Source: Henckelia pumila
Taxonomy: Eukaryota; Streptophyta; Magnoliopsida; Lamiales; Gesneriaceae
Direction: 5' to 3'
DNA: 64,000 nt
Assembly: GCF_033568475.1 (NCBI RefSeq)
Contig: NC_133121.1
Span: 620,001 to 684,000 of the forward strand
Part shown: positions 11,959-24,066 of the stretch, one piece after another
Layout of the letters: each line of letters opens with the position of its first letter
How positions within the stretch are numbered: position 1 is the first letter of the stretch
Translations under genes and position numbers: made by a program
Notes under the pieces: model-generated
What the model was told of the DNA's origin: nothing
The model's input: the letters and a program-made list of their open reading frames with translations, nothing else
The model's database searches: none

Positions 11959-13863
11959 ATGGGGCATTTGTCATCTATGTTTAATGGACTTGCAAGGTCG
12001 CTTACGATCAAAAGAACGCAAAATTCGAACAACAAACGGCAGAAAAGTGATGGAAAAGAGGCTGTTGAGGCTACGGCCAAGAAACAAGATCAGTTGATCT
12101 TGAGGACATCAGGCATTGTTAACATTGAGGGATCCAACAATGTGGCTTCTGTTTACTCTAAGAGAGGAGAGAAAGGCGTCAACCAAGACTGCTACATTGT
12201 TTGGGAGGTATATATACTCATCTGTACCGCTTCACTTTTCGAAAAATTACATTTAAGATTTGCTTTCTTTAGGTGACAACCCCTTTTGCCTTATTCGGGG
12301 TCTGCCCTGTGGTCACCAATCCGAGACCTTTTAATTTATGTTACAAGCTATTGCTGGTAGGTAGCGACCATCGAACTTGAGCTTTCTAAATGTAAAGCAA
12401 CCAAGAACTAAGTTCCACTAGTGGTGGCATTGAGAGTTCAATACATATAGATATAATTGAAAATAGAGAGTTCCATAGTTTTTATGTTTTCATAATATTA
12501 TAAAAACATATAAGCTTATTGGTCTATCGGCCCCTTTTGCCTTATTCGGGTCTGCCCTTTGGCGTTCGATTTTTTGATGCCCTTTGATCTTGTGATTTCA
12601 GGAGTTTGGATGTCAAAAAGATACGACATTTTGTGGGATATTTGATGGTCACGGTCCTTGGGGACACTTTGTGGCGAAAAGGGTCAGAGACTCAATGCCG
12701 CCAACTCTCTCCTGTAATTTGCAAGAAATGCTTGCCGAAGATTCACTCAACCATGATTTGGACTCGGAATTGGAGAAGAAGCTTCATCTATTCGATGTAT
12801 GGAAGCACTCTTATTTGAAGACCTGTGCCTCGGTAGATCAAGAGCTGAAACGCAACCGTAAAATTGATGCAGTATATAGTGGAACCACGGCCTTAACAAT
12901 TGTTAGGCAGGTAATCAAAGTTGATGGTGGTGTTGGTTAAATAAAAAATGGTTTGCCTTAACTAGTTTAACCAAAATCATGACATTCTCAAATTTGTGCC
13001 AGGGCGATGTTTTGTACATAGCAAACGTAGGCGATTCACGTGCTGTGTTGGCCACAAGTTCCGACGATGGCGACTTGTTACCAGTACAGCTTACGGTCGA
13101 CTTCAAGCCAAATTTACCTCGTTCGTCTCTCGCCCTCTCTATATGTTTTTTTTATCTTTGTCACGCGAATATCCTAGGGGACGCTGTAAAAATTTGAATT
13201 TTTTTCTGTTTTTATCATCGTCTCTCCCTTGTATAATATATGATATCTGAGTATCAATTAATGACATGCACGCAGAGGAGACTGAGCGCATAATTCAGTG
13301 TAAAGGCCGCGTTTATTGTCTGCATGACGAGCCTGGGGTTCATAGAGTGTGGTTGCCACACGCAGAATCTCCTGGACTCGCGATGTCTAGAGCATTTGGC
13401 GACTATTGCGTAAAAGATTTCGGACTCATTTCTGTGCCTGAAGTGACCCAGAGACGCATAACGAGTAATGACCAGTTTGTCGTGATGGCGACCGATGGGG
13501 TATGTACATTGACAACCTTGTACTTTTACCCTCCGTCAGTATGTCATGTTTTTCCATAGCATGCAGAGCTTTTACTCTTAACTTGTATAAGATTTGTGGG
13601 AATGGGACAGACATGGGGTATTGACTGCTGTGGCTGGATTGTTTTTCCAGGTTTGGGATGTTATATCGAACCAAGAAGCAGTAAGAATCGTGTCGACAAC
13701 TCCCGACTGGGCTAAATCGTCTAAGCGTCTTGTGGAGTGCGCCGCTCTTGCTTGGAAGAAGAAGAGGAAAGGAATAGCTATGGACGATATATCAGCAGTT
13801 GTACTCTTTTTTCATTCTTCTCCTTTATGTGACCAATTTTATTCAGCGCCTACACCAAAGTAG
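11959..13863 (+). CDS. EGR: Clade E protein phosphatase 2C (EGR-type)
   Basis: Five coding exons (11959-12207, 12602-12910, 13003-13120, 13276-13499, 13651-13863) join in phase to 370 residues. It is a Mg/Mn-dependent Ser/Thr phosphatase. Visible PP2C motifs in order: RGEKGVNQDC (~71-80), FDGHGPWGHF (~97-106) with the metal-binding DGHG, SGTTALTIVRQ, NVGDSRAVLA, SRAFGDYCVKDFGL and ATDGVWDVISNQEAV; all metal-ligand positions look intact. The protein begins MGHLSS, so Gly2 is a possible N-myristoylation site that would place it at the plasma membrane. The sequence closely recalls Arabidopsis At3g05640 and At5g27930 (EGR1/EGR2), which restrain growth under drought; this is from memory. The first ATG after the leader-intron acceptor was chosen as start. 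Intron 1 (12208-12601) carries a direct repeat. The C-terminus (LFFHSSPL plus 14 residues) is slightly extended. Confidence 0.9.
12281..12560. repeat. Short direct repeat in PP2C intron 1
   Basis: The phrase CCCCTTTTGCCTTATTCGG followed by GTCTGCCCT occurs near 12281 and again near 12531, about 250 bp apart, differing by one G. It lies wholly inside intron 1. It may reflect a local duplication or an insertion flanked by repeats; no transposon ends were recognised. Confidence 0.6.
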
Positions 13864-14434
13864 TTTGTGTTAGGCTCTATTTGGATCCAACTTTTCATCC
13901 AAGAAATGGAAATAAAAAAACTAATTAAAGCCAAAGTTGAAGAATTGTCCATTTTGTCAACACTTCAATTAGTTAGGATGGGCTAGTTTTTACAGAATAT
14001 AAATTACGATCGATGATTTTCGCAGAAATTCAAAGGTGTATTCGATCGTCCGAAATATTTTGTAAACTTAATAATTTGATCATTAAAAAAAGGTGCAGTT
14101 GGTGCAGAATATTTCAAAGTCACCTCCATTTCAAAAGCCTAAAGACAAAATGAAATAAAATGACATTTCTGCGTCGCGAAACCCATGAATGACTTGTTCT
14201 TTATGTTCTCTCCAACATGCAAACAAAATCACTCTTACAATTTACAAAGCTTGATTTTGTTATATCTTGCTGCAGACTAAAAATTAATAATGCATCTATA
14301 AAGATGTAAGATTTTATACTTTCAAAAGAATTGGATACGAAATTTGCTTGATTCTGGTAACAACATAGCATGTACAGAAGTCTCAAAAGTCTGCCAAGAA
14401 GAAGCGCGAAAATGTAGAGGTTTATTTAGCATCT
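13864..14434. other. Convergent intergenic region (PP2C / TPR gene 3' ends)
   Basis: About 570 bp between two stop codons facing each other. It should contain the 3' untranslated regions and poly-A signals of both genes. No other gene is seen. Confidence 0.6.
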
Positions 14435-17400
14435 TCAATCAAATCTCCAGTTTCGGCAATCACAATGAACCTTGGCCAGCGATGCCATGTAGTCATCAGA
14501 CCTGAGATTTGTTCACACAATGTCAGTATCAAAGGGCAACGGCGCCACCCATGATTTTGTATACTATTCAGAGAAAACAAACCTTGATGATTTTGTATAA
14601 AAGATAGTATACTATTCAGAGAAAACAAACCTTGAACCGTAAGGAGACTGACATGCTGCTATTAAGTGAAGCTTAGCTGCGTCAGCCTCATTCTGCATCC
14701 GACACATTAAATCAAGAATCACCAAATTATGTCTATGATCAATCAATAAGCAAGAGGTTGATTAATCTAACCACAAGAGTCGTGTGGAAAGTATATATGA
14801 TCAACAATCCACATCACTCTTCTGTTGGACTAGTTTAGAGCCGACACAACGAATGGAGTGACCTTGGAAAATGCGACCCTTGAGAGTCAATATTGATAAT
14901 ATACCCATATTCAAAGTTCAAACACATGTTGGATTAAGATTCATACACTAAGGCACCGTTCTGTTAACCATATTACTAATATATGTATAACTCATTCATC
15001 TCATCTCACGTTCTTGTCATCATATTATTTATCTATATATTAACTATTTATTTTACATCAATCAAATCATTAATTATTTATTTCACGTCAATCAAATCAT
15101 TGAATTCAAATTACTATATGACCCCTTATAAATAATTTATTTTATTTATTGTTAAAAGGACAAAATAGTCATTTAACATTTTTATATAAAATTTAATCAA
15201 TCAAATCAAATAAACAATAATCTATCAATCAAATACAATACTATTATAACTATCATTTCTTATTTATTTTTATTACATTATACTAATTATCTATATATTA
15301 CTTATACCATACCGTTTGACTTATACCATACCTCAAACCAAACGGTGCCAAAATATTATTAGAAGATGAATGCAAGCGCTATAAATTGGGTCGCTATGGA
15401 AATAACAGAGTAATAACAATATTTTCTGCAAGCTTGTCTTCTTTTCCATTGATTTTTCCAAGCTATCACTTTATCAAATCTTCAAGTAATTTGAGGGACA
15501 TAACACCCTTTTTCGGATCTTTAGGATGGAAATTGAGAATGTCGAGAGGCAATAAAAGGAAGTAGGGCTAGAGCTGGAACTTAAGGTTACAGAAGCAAAA
15601 ATTAAATAACTCTATATATCTTTAATGCATAATATCAGTAAATTTTATGAACACAAATGCCTGATACTATGCTCATTTCTATTCTTATACTACATTAGGG
15701 GAAAAATTTCACCATATCCTTCAAGAAATTAACCTATCCATGTTCTTCATTAGTTAGATATCAAGTGGCTCAGAAGATTACCCGAGACTCGTAATACAGT
15801 CCAGCATACAGAGAAGCATAGAAATATTCATTCTCCCGAGCATTTGAAAATGCTGCAACAAGCTGTGTCGAAAACCAAGTTACTCCACAGTGCATGATCT
15901 CTTAAAAAGCACCAGAAAAGAGGCCGAGATTTCGAGAGTAATTTGATTAAACCACTTCAATCATACTGGATTTTAAAAAACAAAGGATATAAATAGTGTA
16001 CAAATGATAAAATGCCTTAAAAAGCTACAAATAGACAGGCAAATGAAAAGATCTCAGGAATTCACATAAATCACCTTTTCTGGGTCACCACCATCTTTGA
16101 ACATGCCATACGCTTCCCTCATGACAGACCGAGAATCTATACCAACCTGCATATGGAACACGAGCACTTGAAAAGTTCATGCCAATTTTTTACTTAGGAG
16201 TACAAGTGCCAATACTCCATGAAAGACAGTGTGATGATTTCTTGAGATTCATGACTACTAATAGATATTAGGAAATCCATTTGAAAAACAAATGCTCAAG
16301 GAGAAATTTCCTAAAAAGTACTAAGCATGCATTATTACGGGACATTAATACGAAAAAAATGTTTTCGTCTTCTTCAACTATACAACAATATACATGGACC
16401 AAGTGTATGTACGTCTTCGTAGAAATAACTGTCCTGGGTAAGAATGATATAGATAAACAATTAATTATATACCTCCAAAAATCTTCTTCTTGCTTCATCA
16501 ATTCCATACAATTGAGCTTCGCAGAGAAAGCACCATATTGATTCTTCAGTATCATTAGGATTTTGTGCAACATCTATTCTAAATTGCTCCGCACCTTCTT
16601 CATATCTGTTTAAAAAGATTAAAAGAGCAGATCATACATATGCTCGGGAACAAATGACAGTTACAAGACTCACACATGAACAATATAAAATTACCTGTTA
16701 AGGTAGTAAAGCGATAACCCCCTCTGCCAAAGATCTGGTTACCAAACAAAAAAGTCTACATATCACTATGGAATAAGTAACTTAACAGTTCAATGGTGTG
16801 ACATGCAAATCAAGTATCTGAAGTTTTGATAAAGGAAAGTGAAGATGCATAAAAAACAATGGTGGATTGTAAGGTTAAATCACTGATGTGAAAAAAAAAG
16901 AGTGGGGTCTGTACTCTCCACTCAAACTGCATTGATTCCAAATGATTTCATCCCATTTCACTGATTGAAGAAGTACTAAGAAACTTACAAGCCTTCTGGC
17001 GCGGATCAAGCTCAATAGCCTTGTCAAACTCAAGTAGGGAACCCGAAACATCACCCTTCATCATAAGAACAATGGTATTCAAAATACTGAGGCTTAAAAC
17101 CATAACATTCCTGATTTACTCAAACAAAAAAATAATTTCATCATTCAACTTTTACATGTTCAGTGTGAGTGTTGCTAGAATTCCAACACCTTTCTTGCTG
17201 TATCAAACCAATTGGACCCTAAATTACTTTTGAGAAAAAAAATTCCGTGGTGCATATCATTCTTCCATTGTCAAGAAAAAAGCGAAACCAAACTGTATCA
17301 TGTCACAGCTAGCAACTCAAAGAAAGGAAAGAAAAGCACGTTGAAAAATGGTAGGAGAATGCTTGTTTCACTAATACCTGTTTAAAAATAAATTAGAGCG

Positions 17401-18178
17401 GTCAAGTTAAAGAGGATGTGCCATAGATATGGACGATGGCTCTACAGAGAATGTGGTGGGACACTTACACGAAGTCTCACTCGATCCATCCATGTCGATT
17501 TTCCTAATGGCCCATTATTGACGATAAATACTCACCCAAGAACTAAACTAAACTTCAAATAAAGAAGCAAAAAGTTTGTAGGTGAATTTTAACCTTTCTT
17601 TTCCTTGTCTTTGGACAAATCCATTTTGAAAATGTTGGATTTGTAGATGGGATCATTACAATCACCAGCCCAGATTACAAAGGTTGAATTTTTACCGGTG
17701 GAGCACAGAATTGACCAAACAAATTCAGCTTTCCTGTGCTCCAAAATCAATCCATTTGCCATGTATTTTATTTTCAACTACTTAAGAAACGAGTAGATTC
17801 TGATTCGGTATCAATAAAGAGGTGGGAAATCCAATTAAGCAACTGAAGGAATCTAACCAAAGATATCAATTTCAAACATCATGTTTAAGCTGAATCTTAT
17901 AATACCTGTCTGAATAGAGACATTCCGCGTCGAATTGCAATGACGGCTTCTCGAGCAGAATTTCCGCCGGTGACGGCATCCCAGAGCCCTGAAACTGAAG
18001 CCAAAAAAAGCCTTCTTGACGGCGTTGGAATTGAATTTTGGTGGCTCCGAAGACATACAATCGAGGAGCCCCAGAATAGGGAAATGTGAGAAGAGTTCGG
18101 GAGCAAAAGAATCGAGCTTGTATTTGTCAATTTTAAGCTGTGGGTTGCCGCCATAGCCAAGTGTGCTTGTTGGAGCAA
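14435..18178 (-). CDS. Chloroplast-targeted TPR-like protein
   Basis: Eight exons on the minus strand (18178-17906, 17055-16989, 16734-16695, 16605-16473, 16146-16075, 15862-15782, 14692-14631, 14501-14435) join in phase to 264 residues. The first ~65 residues are Ser/Thr/Leu-rich and poor in acidic residues, consistent with a chloroplast transit peptide, followed by RRLFLASVSGLWDA. The mature part holds tetratricopeptide-like helices: SLLEFDKAIELDP and KAYLWQRGLSLYYL, then GAEQFRIDVAQNPND and EESIWCFLCEAQLYG. It ends KVHCDCRNWRFD. It matches from memory an uncharacterised plant family (an At3g05625-like TPR protein); function unknown. An in-frame ATG at 18154 would shorten it by 8 residues. 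Intron 6 (14693-15781) carries a MITE, and a 29-bp duplication copies the donor of the penultimate exon. Confidence 0.82.
14559..14635. repeat. Duplicated splice-donor segment, 48-bp period
   Basis: A 29-base phrase beginning GTATACTATTCAGAGAAAAC occurs at 14559-14587 and 14607-14635. The second copy spans the end of the penultimate exon of the minus-strand TPR gene, so the donor CAAG|GTTTG is present twice. Use of the distal donor would add 48 nt, which contain an in-frame TAG. Confidence 0.8.
14952..15349 (+). mobile_element. MITE family 1, copy 3, in a TPR gene intron
   Basis: Bounded by GGCACCGTT and AACGGTGCC, a perfect 9-bp inverted terminal match, and similar throughout to 7138-7515. 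The flanking bases TAA (left) and AAA (right) are close to the TWA target duplication of PIF/Harbinger elements. Near the right end a CTTATACCATACC phrase is duplicated. It lies in intron 6 of the TPR gene, on the opposite strand sense to that gene. Confidence 0.72.
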
Positions 18179-18741
18179 AAATACAGGGAGTGGAACTTGG
18201 ATAGATAGGTGAGGGTGATGCTGTATTGCTGTTGCATCTGCATTTCATTTTTGTATTTCTGATATATATAAAACTTATATGAGTCCACGTCAACATTCGA
18301 ACTAACTCTTTGGAATTGTTGGTGGACTTTCTTCTATAAACCTTTTTTTAATAAAATTTTGAAAATTTATAGAGGATTAACCGATTCCTTCTCAAATCAG
18401 GTGATTATTCCCTTGTGTAAATTTTCATATATTGAAATAAAACAAGAATTTTATACAACAATATAATGCAACTAAATGAAAGAATTAATACAAGGTGAGT
18501 TTAATTAATGGATGTAAAAATGATCACCACTCATTATCTCACATGCATATACTAAAATAAAAAGAAAATGGGAGCCTCACATCTCCAACCGAAAACAAGT
18601 ACCATTGGACCAACAAAGACCAATCCCCAGCTATTAACCCTCTCCACGCCATTGTTATTTGTATTGGTTTGAATCAACAAGGAGAGGAGAAGGGGTCAAC
18701 CAACCATCTCTTCAGAAACAGCCCTTCTCCCAGAGGGAACC
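18179..18741. promoter_or_regulatory. Divergent promoter region between TPR and PME genes
   Basis: A spacer of about 560 bp separates the starts of the minus-strand TPR gene and the plus-strand pectinesterase. Both promoters must lie here. Stretches such as TATATATAAAAC near 18260 could serve as the TPR-side TATA region. A purine-rich leader (AAGGAGAGGAGAAGGGG) sits about 50-65 bp before the pectinesterase ATG. Confidence 0.45.
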
Positions 18742-20974
18742 ATGTTTGGCTCCAATATGGATAATAATCAAAAGAAAAAAATTGCTATAGTTAGTGTATG
18801 TTCTTTGGTCCTTGTTGCCATGGTAGTTGCTCTTACCATTGGCTCTTTGGATACCGAGAATTCCGCCGCCAACGTCGACGTCTCCTCCTCCCAGAAAGCC
18901 ATCCAAAACATCTGTCAATCCACAGATTACCAGCAAACCTGCGTCGATAGCTTCAAAGCCTCCGGAAACGAGACCAGTGACCCCAAAGAGCTCATCGAGA
19001 TTGCTTTCAATTCCGCCATCAAGTATATCGACGAGGCTGTCAAGAACTCTTCTGTCATCGAACAACTTCAGACAGATCCTCGGGCGAAATCCGCTCTCCA
19101 GACCTGCCGCGAGCTTGCGGACCATGCTATCAGTGATCTGAAGAGGTCTTTCGATAAATTCAACGGTTTCGATGCTAGCAATTTCGATGGCATGCTCAAC
19201 GACCTCAAGATTTGGCTCAGCGGCGCGATTACCCACCAAGAAACGTGCCTGGACGGGTTCGAAGAGGTTCCTGGTGATGCAGGGGACAGGATGAGGCAGG
19301 CCTTGACAACAGCCATGCAGCTCACAAGCAACAGTCTTGCCATGGTGGCCGAGGTCTCCACGGTGATCGAATCCATGGGTGTCGAAGGTTTCAACAGTCG
19401 TCGTCTTTTGTTCGATGAGCTACCTGTGTTGGGACATGGCGATGATGATCTCCCGGATTGGCTTGATGTGGAGAGGCGTGAGCTTCTTACTGCCACGCCG
19501 GTTCAGATCAGGCCGGATTTCGTCGTTGCCAAGGACGGGAGTGGCGATTACCGCACCATCAACGATGCCTTGAAAGCCGCCCCGGAGCGTAGCAACAGGA
19601 CCATTGTGATGTACATCAAAGCGGGTATCTATGAAGAGAAGGTTCAGATCAATAGTAGCATTGTGAATTTGATGATTATTGGTGATGGCCCTACGCAGAC
19701 CAAGATTACTGGAAGATTGAACTTCATTGATGGGACCAATACATATCAAACGGCCACAGTAGGTACGTGATTAACAATAATATATATTTAATATATAGTA
19801 CTAATTAATGATATTCAAGCTAATTATTGCTGCATATATGCATGCAGCTGTCCAAGGAGACAATTTCATCGCCAGGGATATCGGGTTTGAAAATTCAGCT
19901 GGTGCAGAAAAGCACCAGGCAGTAGCATTACGAGTGAGTGCAGACAAGGCCATCTTCTACAACTGTCAAATGGATGGCTATCAAGACACCCTCTATGCCC
20001 ACACGTATCGCCAGTTTTATCGAGACTGCGTGATCTCGGGCACCATCGATTTCATATTCGGAGACAGTGCAGCCGTTTTCCAGGGCTGCACATTGCTCAT
20101 CCGTAAGCCAATGGACAATCAGCAGAACATCGTGACAGCACAGGGCCGGAAAGATTTGAGGCAGCCGACGGGTCTAGTCCTCCAGAACTGTACTTTTAAA
20201 GCCGATCCCACGTATTATCCTTTGAGGAACAAGCTCAAGTCATACCTGGGAAGGCCTTGGAAAGAGTTCTCAAGAACCATCATCCTGGAATCATTCCTGG
20301 ATGATTGTATCCAGCCACAGGGATGGCTCCCCTGGAACGCGACGTTCGCCCTGGAAACATTGTTTTACACAGAATTCAACAATCGGGGACCTGCTGCACC
20401 CAAGAGCGAAAGAATGAAGTGGAGTGGAGTTAAAGAATTGCCACCTGACAGGATAGAAAGATTCACGGCTTCAAAGTTTTTGGATGGAAGTACATGGATA
20501 CCTCCCACTGGGGTGCCTTATGCTGCGGGATTCATCTTCCCAGTCCCTAAAGAAGATCCCAACATCAAGTACTCGGCAGTTGTTCCCGAGGAAAACAAAG
20601 ATTTAGGAAAGCCTATTGATAAATCGGCCTTCATTGCTAAGCTTAAACCTGAAGCAGCTGCCGAAAAGAAACCCACGGATTCTGCCGACAAGAATAATAA
20701 TAATTCTAAATCTGGTCTTGACACTACTTCGGCTTCCTCCTCGTCCTCAAATTACACAGCTCTTCCTAGCTTGTCAGGCTCGATCTTCCAACCCGACACA
20801 GCTGTTCCGAGTCAACCAGACACAGCCTCGGTTCCAGTGACGATTCCTGAGTCAGGTATAGCGGCCCCTCCAACGTCGTTTTCATACGGTAATGCGGATG
20901 CTCCGGCTCTCAGCCCTGCCTCACAGCCCAAGGGAAAAAAATTCTCTCTTCTCACGCTCTTCTTTAGAGAGTAA
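18742..20974 (+). CDS. Pectinesterase/pectinesterase inhibitor, long-tailed
   Basis: Two exons (18742-19762, 19848-20974) joined in phase encode 715 residues. It demethylesterifies homogalacturonan in the cell wall. Order: an N-terminal signal-anchor (VSVCSLVLVAMVVALTIG, ~17-34); a PMEI pro-region (~50-210) with Cys residues in QNICQSTDYQQTC, LQTCREL and ETCLDGF; two subtilase-type processing motifs, RRLL and RRELL (~223-251); the catalytic domain with DFVVAKDGSGDYRTI, VALRVSADKAIFYNC, DGYQDTLYAHTYRQFYRDC, GTIDFIFGDSA (catalytic Asp residues present), TAQGRKD and YLGRPWKEFSRT; and a Ser/Pro/Thr/Lys-rich tail of about 150 residues, unlike the usual type-I enzyme that ends soon after the catalytic fold. 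Length and architecture recall Arabidopsis PME21/PME28, often pollen-associated. The ATG chosen gives a basic segment directly before the hydrophobic anchor. Confidence 0.93.
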
Positions 20975-22014
20975 TTTCATGCATGTTTCATTGGTATTAA
21001 TATTAATTGTATAATATATGTTTCCGTCATTTAGTCTGCCTACCTTTCTTTTGTGTTTTTGTTTTCATTAATTGACAAAATTATAAATTTAGAATTAATT
21101 ACCTTTTCTTCTTTCTTTCTTTCTTTTTCTTTTTTTTTTTTCCCTTTTGTGTTGTTGGATTGAACGAAACGTGAAATACTACTGCATGCATGTGTTGCAT
21201 AATATAATTTATCATTTTATATGTATGTATATTTATTACATCACCGTACGTAAGTGCATCAAAACTTGCCCTTCGTTGTTCGGACCATCCGTTTTTTTTA
21301 AGGTCGTGTAATTAATTGGGTCGATGTATATAAATAATTATAAGCTTAATATATATAATGCATTATCAAGAGTATTTTCCAGAAAAAAAAACAAAAACAT
21401 ATATTTTTTAGGTTACAAAAACAATTTCATGTTTAGATAAGATAGTACTGAAATCTAAAAATAATATATAATTTCTTTAGTTTTTTAAGAGGATGCCTGA
21501 AGTTACTTTTTCTAACTTTTGAAGCGTGTTCAAGGAAACCCACCTGAACAGTACACTGTACACGTGATACATATTTGTTTGGACAAGAATATGTTAGCTT
21601 ACATATATATAGCACACACTATGTGTGTGACAAATTTTTTTTATATACTTAATTTTAATTTAAAAAAATCTAATAAATTTATAGCAGTAAAAATAATTTT
21701 TTTGTTAAAAATAATAACCATATTAAATAGTTAAAACACCATTTCTTTTATTAGATATTTTCTATTCCATTAGTTTTTTTAAATAATTAGGAATTTGAAA
21801 ATAGATAAATAAAATGATGGTATTATATATTAAATAGAAATAATTAAATAAAAGGAAAAGAAATAGAGATAGTTGCCCATGATCAGTGGACGATCGTTCA
21901 AAATTATGTTCAATGACATCATTTAAGTACTGTACTGATGATCATTTTGTACTATATTTCATGCTAAACAAATATAGATGAAACTCCACCCGTCCTACTC
22001 ATTTTAGTCATTTA
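20975..22014. other. PME 3' region and intergenic spacer
   Basis: Contains the pectinesterase 3' untranslated region with a pyrimidine-rich run (about 21104-21143). The rest is AT-rich and holds only chance short frames. Confidence 0.5.
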
Positions 22015-22380
22015 TGTTGCAGTTTTTTAATACGTCAGAAAAGTTTCAAAAAAACGTGAAGCGCGTCATAGCGTGAAGGTCAAACTTCAAACTTTTCAAT
22101 CTTACGCGAGCTTAAGCGTGAAAAAACGTTTTCAATTTTTGCTATAATTTTAATTATTTTAAGACAAACATTAAATAAAATTTTAGATTAACCATAAATA
22201 TATAATTTAATAGATAATTCAAGTTTTAAACTATAAATATACATATTAATAAAAATGTTTTCATTTTAAAAAATAAATAAAATCTTTCGTTCTAAAAAGC
22301 GATCGCTTAATCGAGCTTAGACGTATTAAAGCTTAAGCGAGATTAAGCGTCGCTTAAGCGAGCTTTTTAGAACAGTACTG
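22015..22380. mobile_element. Degraded hAT-like MITE with a large palindrome
   Basis: Bounded roughly by CAGTTTTTTAATACG on the left and CTTTTTAGAACAGTACTG on the right. Near the right end is a perfect 12-bp inverted repeat, GTTCTAAAAAGC (22289-22300) and GCTTTTTAGAAC (22362-22373), around repeated GCTTAAGCG words. GCTTAAGCG-rich elements beginning CAG(T)GTTCTAAAAAG are common hAT-type MITEs in plants. Flanking GTCAT occurs on both sides, but a full 8-bp duplication is not clear. Confidence 0.45.
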
Positions 22381-22410
22381 GTCATAATTATTTATTTTAG
22401 TTTTCATATC

Positions 22411-23255
22411 TATACTATTCTATAAAGGCTGAGTGCTTTATAGTGACTATTTTTTGGTATGTCAAAAATCATAGTCCAATTATATCCTTTTTTGTCCACT
22501 TTTTCTTAACTTATATTTCCCATTAACAACTTTCATATTTTTTTTTCATTTTGTGATTATATAATTTCAAACTTATATTTTTAAAATATCAATTTGATTA
22601 TATTAGCATTTTAAATATATATTATCTTCTCAATAATTAATTTTAAACTACTAAATAATACATGATTCCATAAATAAAAATTCATAAAATATTCATGTAT
22701 TATATTGCACACGCACTTCTGTCCCTAGTTTAATATAATATTTCTCAGTCTTCTATCGTTTTGTGAGATTTTAATGGCTAGAAAAGAACAAACTATAGTA
22801 AAATGATCATTTTGTTCAATAATTTTGGTTTTATTGAAAATTAAGTTAGGAGATAATGATAATTTCAAATCAAGGTTCACCAATTAATTGAAAGTTTGTT
22901 AATTATAAGGTCTCTACTTTAATAATATAAATATAGAAATATACTAGTATTCCGCTTACATTTCATTTTTTTAAAAAAAACAATAAATAATAAATTCTAA
23001 ATTAAAAAATAATAAACAATAAATAATAAATTGTAAAATTAAAAAAATATTAAAAATATAACGTTTTTCTAAACAAATATTCACAAAAAATATATATATC
23101 TTATAAAATGAGTGTCATATTTGTAAATAAAATAATATCAAAGGGCACAAAGTGAGCTTTTAATGTCTAGAAAAAAAATAAAATTAAGAATAATAAAATA
23201 ATAAATTGTAAAATATAAAAATATAAAAATATAACGTTTTCCTAAACAAATATTC

Positions 23256-23291
<36 letters not shown>

Positions 23292-23890
23292 TATAAAATG
23301 AGTGTCATATTTGTAAATAAAATAATATCAAATGACAAAAAGTGAGCTTTTAATGGCTAGAAAAGAGGAAACTGTAATAAAATGACTGTTTTGCCCAATA
23401 ATTTTGGTTTTATTGAAAATTAAGTTAAGAGATAATGACAATTTCAAATCAAGCTTCACCAATTAATTGAAAGTTTGTTAATTAGAGGGTCTCTACTTTA
23501 ACTATTATTACACTGCACGCGTTGCATGCTCATACATTTCGTTTTTTTTAAGAAGACAATAAATAATTAATTGTAAAATTAAAAAAAATAAAAAAAATAA
23601 AAAATAAATTGTAAAATTAAAAAATAATAAAAATATAACGTTTTCCTAAACAAATATTAACAAAAAAATATATATCTTATAAAGTGAGTGTCATATTTGT
23701 AAATAAAATAATATCAAAGGGCACAAAGTGTGCTTTTAATGGCTAGAAAAGAGGAAACTGTATAAAATGATTATTTTGGCCAATAATTTTGATTTTATTA
23801 AAAATTAAGTTAGGAGATAATGATAATTTCAAATCAACTTCGCCAGCTAATTGAAAATTTGTTAATTAGAGGGTCTCTACTTTAATAATA
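22411..23890. repeat. Diverged tandem array, Helitron-like
   Basis: Two phrases alternate. Phrase 1, starting TTAATGGCTAGAAAAGA and ending near GGTCTCTACTTTA, lies at about 22771-22924, 23349-23504 and 23734-23885. Phrase 2, AACGTTTTCCTAAACAAATA through ATGAGTGTCATATTTG, lies at about 23055-23150, 23228-23330 and 23633-23720. The left edge TCTATACTATTCTATAAAGG and internal ends such as TTTAATAATATAGTA resemble the TC start and terminal sequence of plant non-autonomous Helitrons. No helicase coding remains. A TA dinucleotide run occupies 23261-23289. Confidence 0.45.
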
Positions 23891-23963
23891 TAGTAAGATA
23901 TATATATTCAAAACCCTAATCAGCTTGACAAAGAGTCAAATTAATTATATTAATTTTCCTGGA

Positions 23964-23964
23964 C

Positions 23965-24030
<66 letters not shown>

Positions 24031-24066
24031 GTATTAGTATTATTATTATTAGTATTATTATTATTA
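23964..24066. repeat. TTA trinucleotide microsatellite
   Basis: About 100 bp of near-perfect TTA repeats, interrupted by a few TTAGTA variants. Likely polymorphic in length. Confidence 0.95.

Noticed and set aside
23964-24066. TTA array as a satellite or centromeric repeat
   Set aside because: It is a short simple microsatellite of about 100 bp, not a higher-order array.
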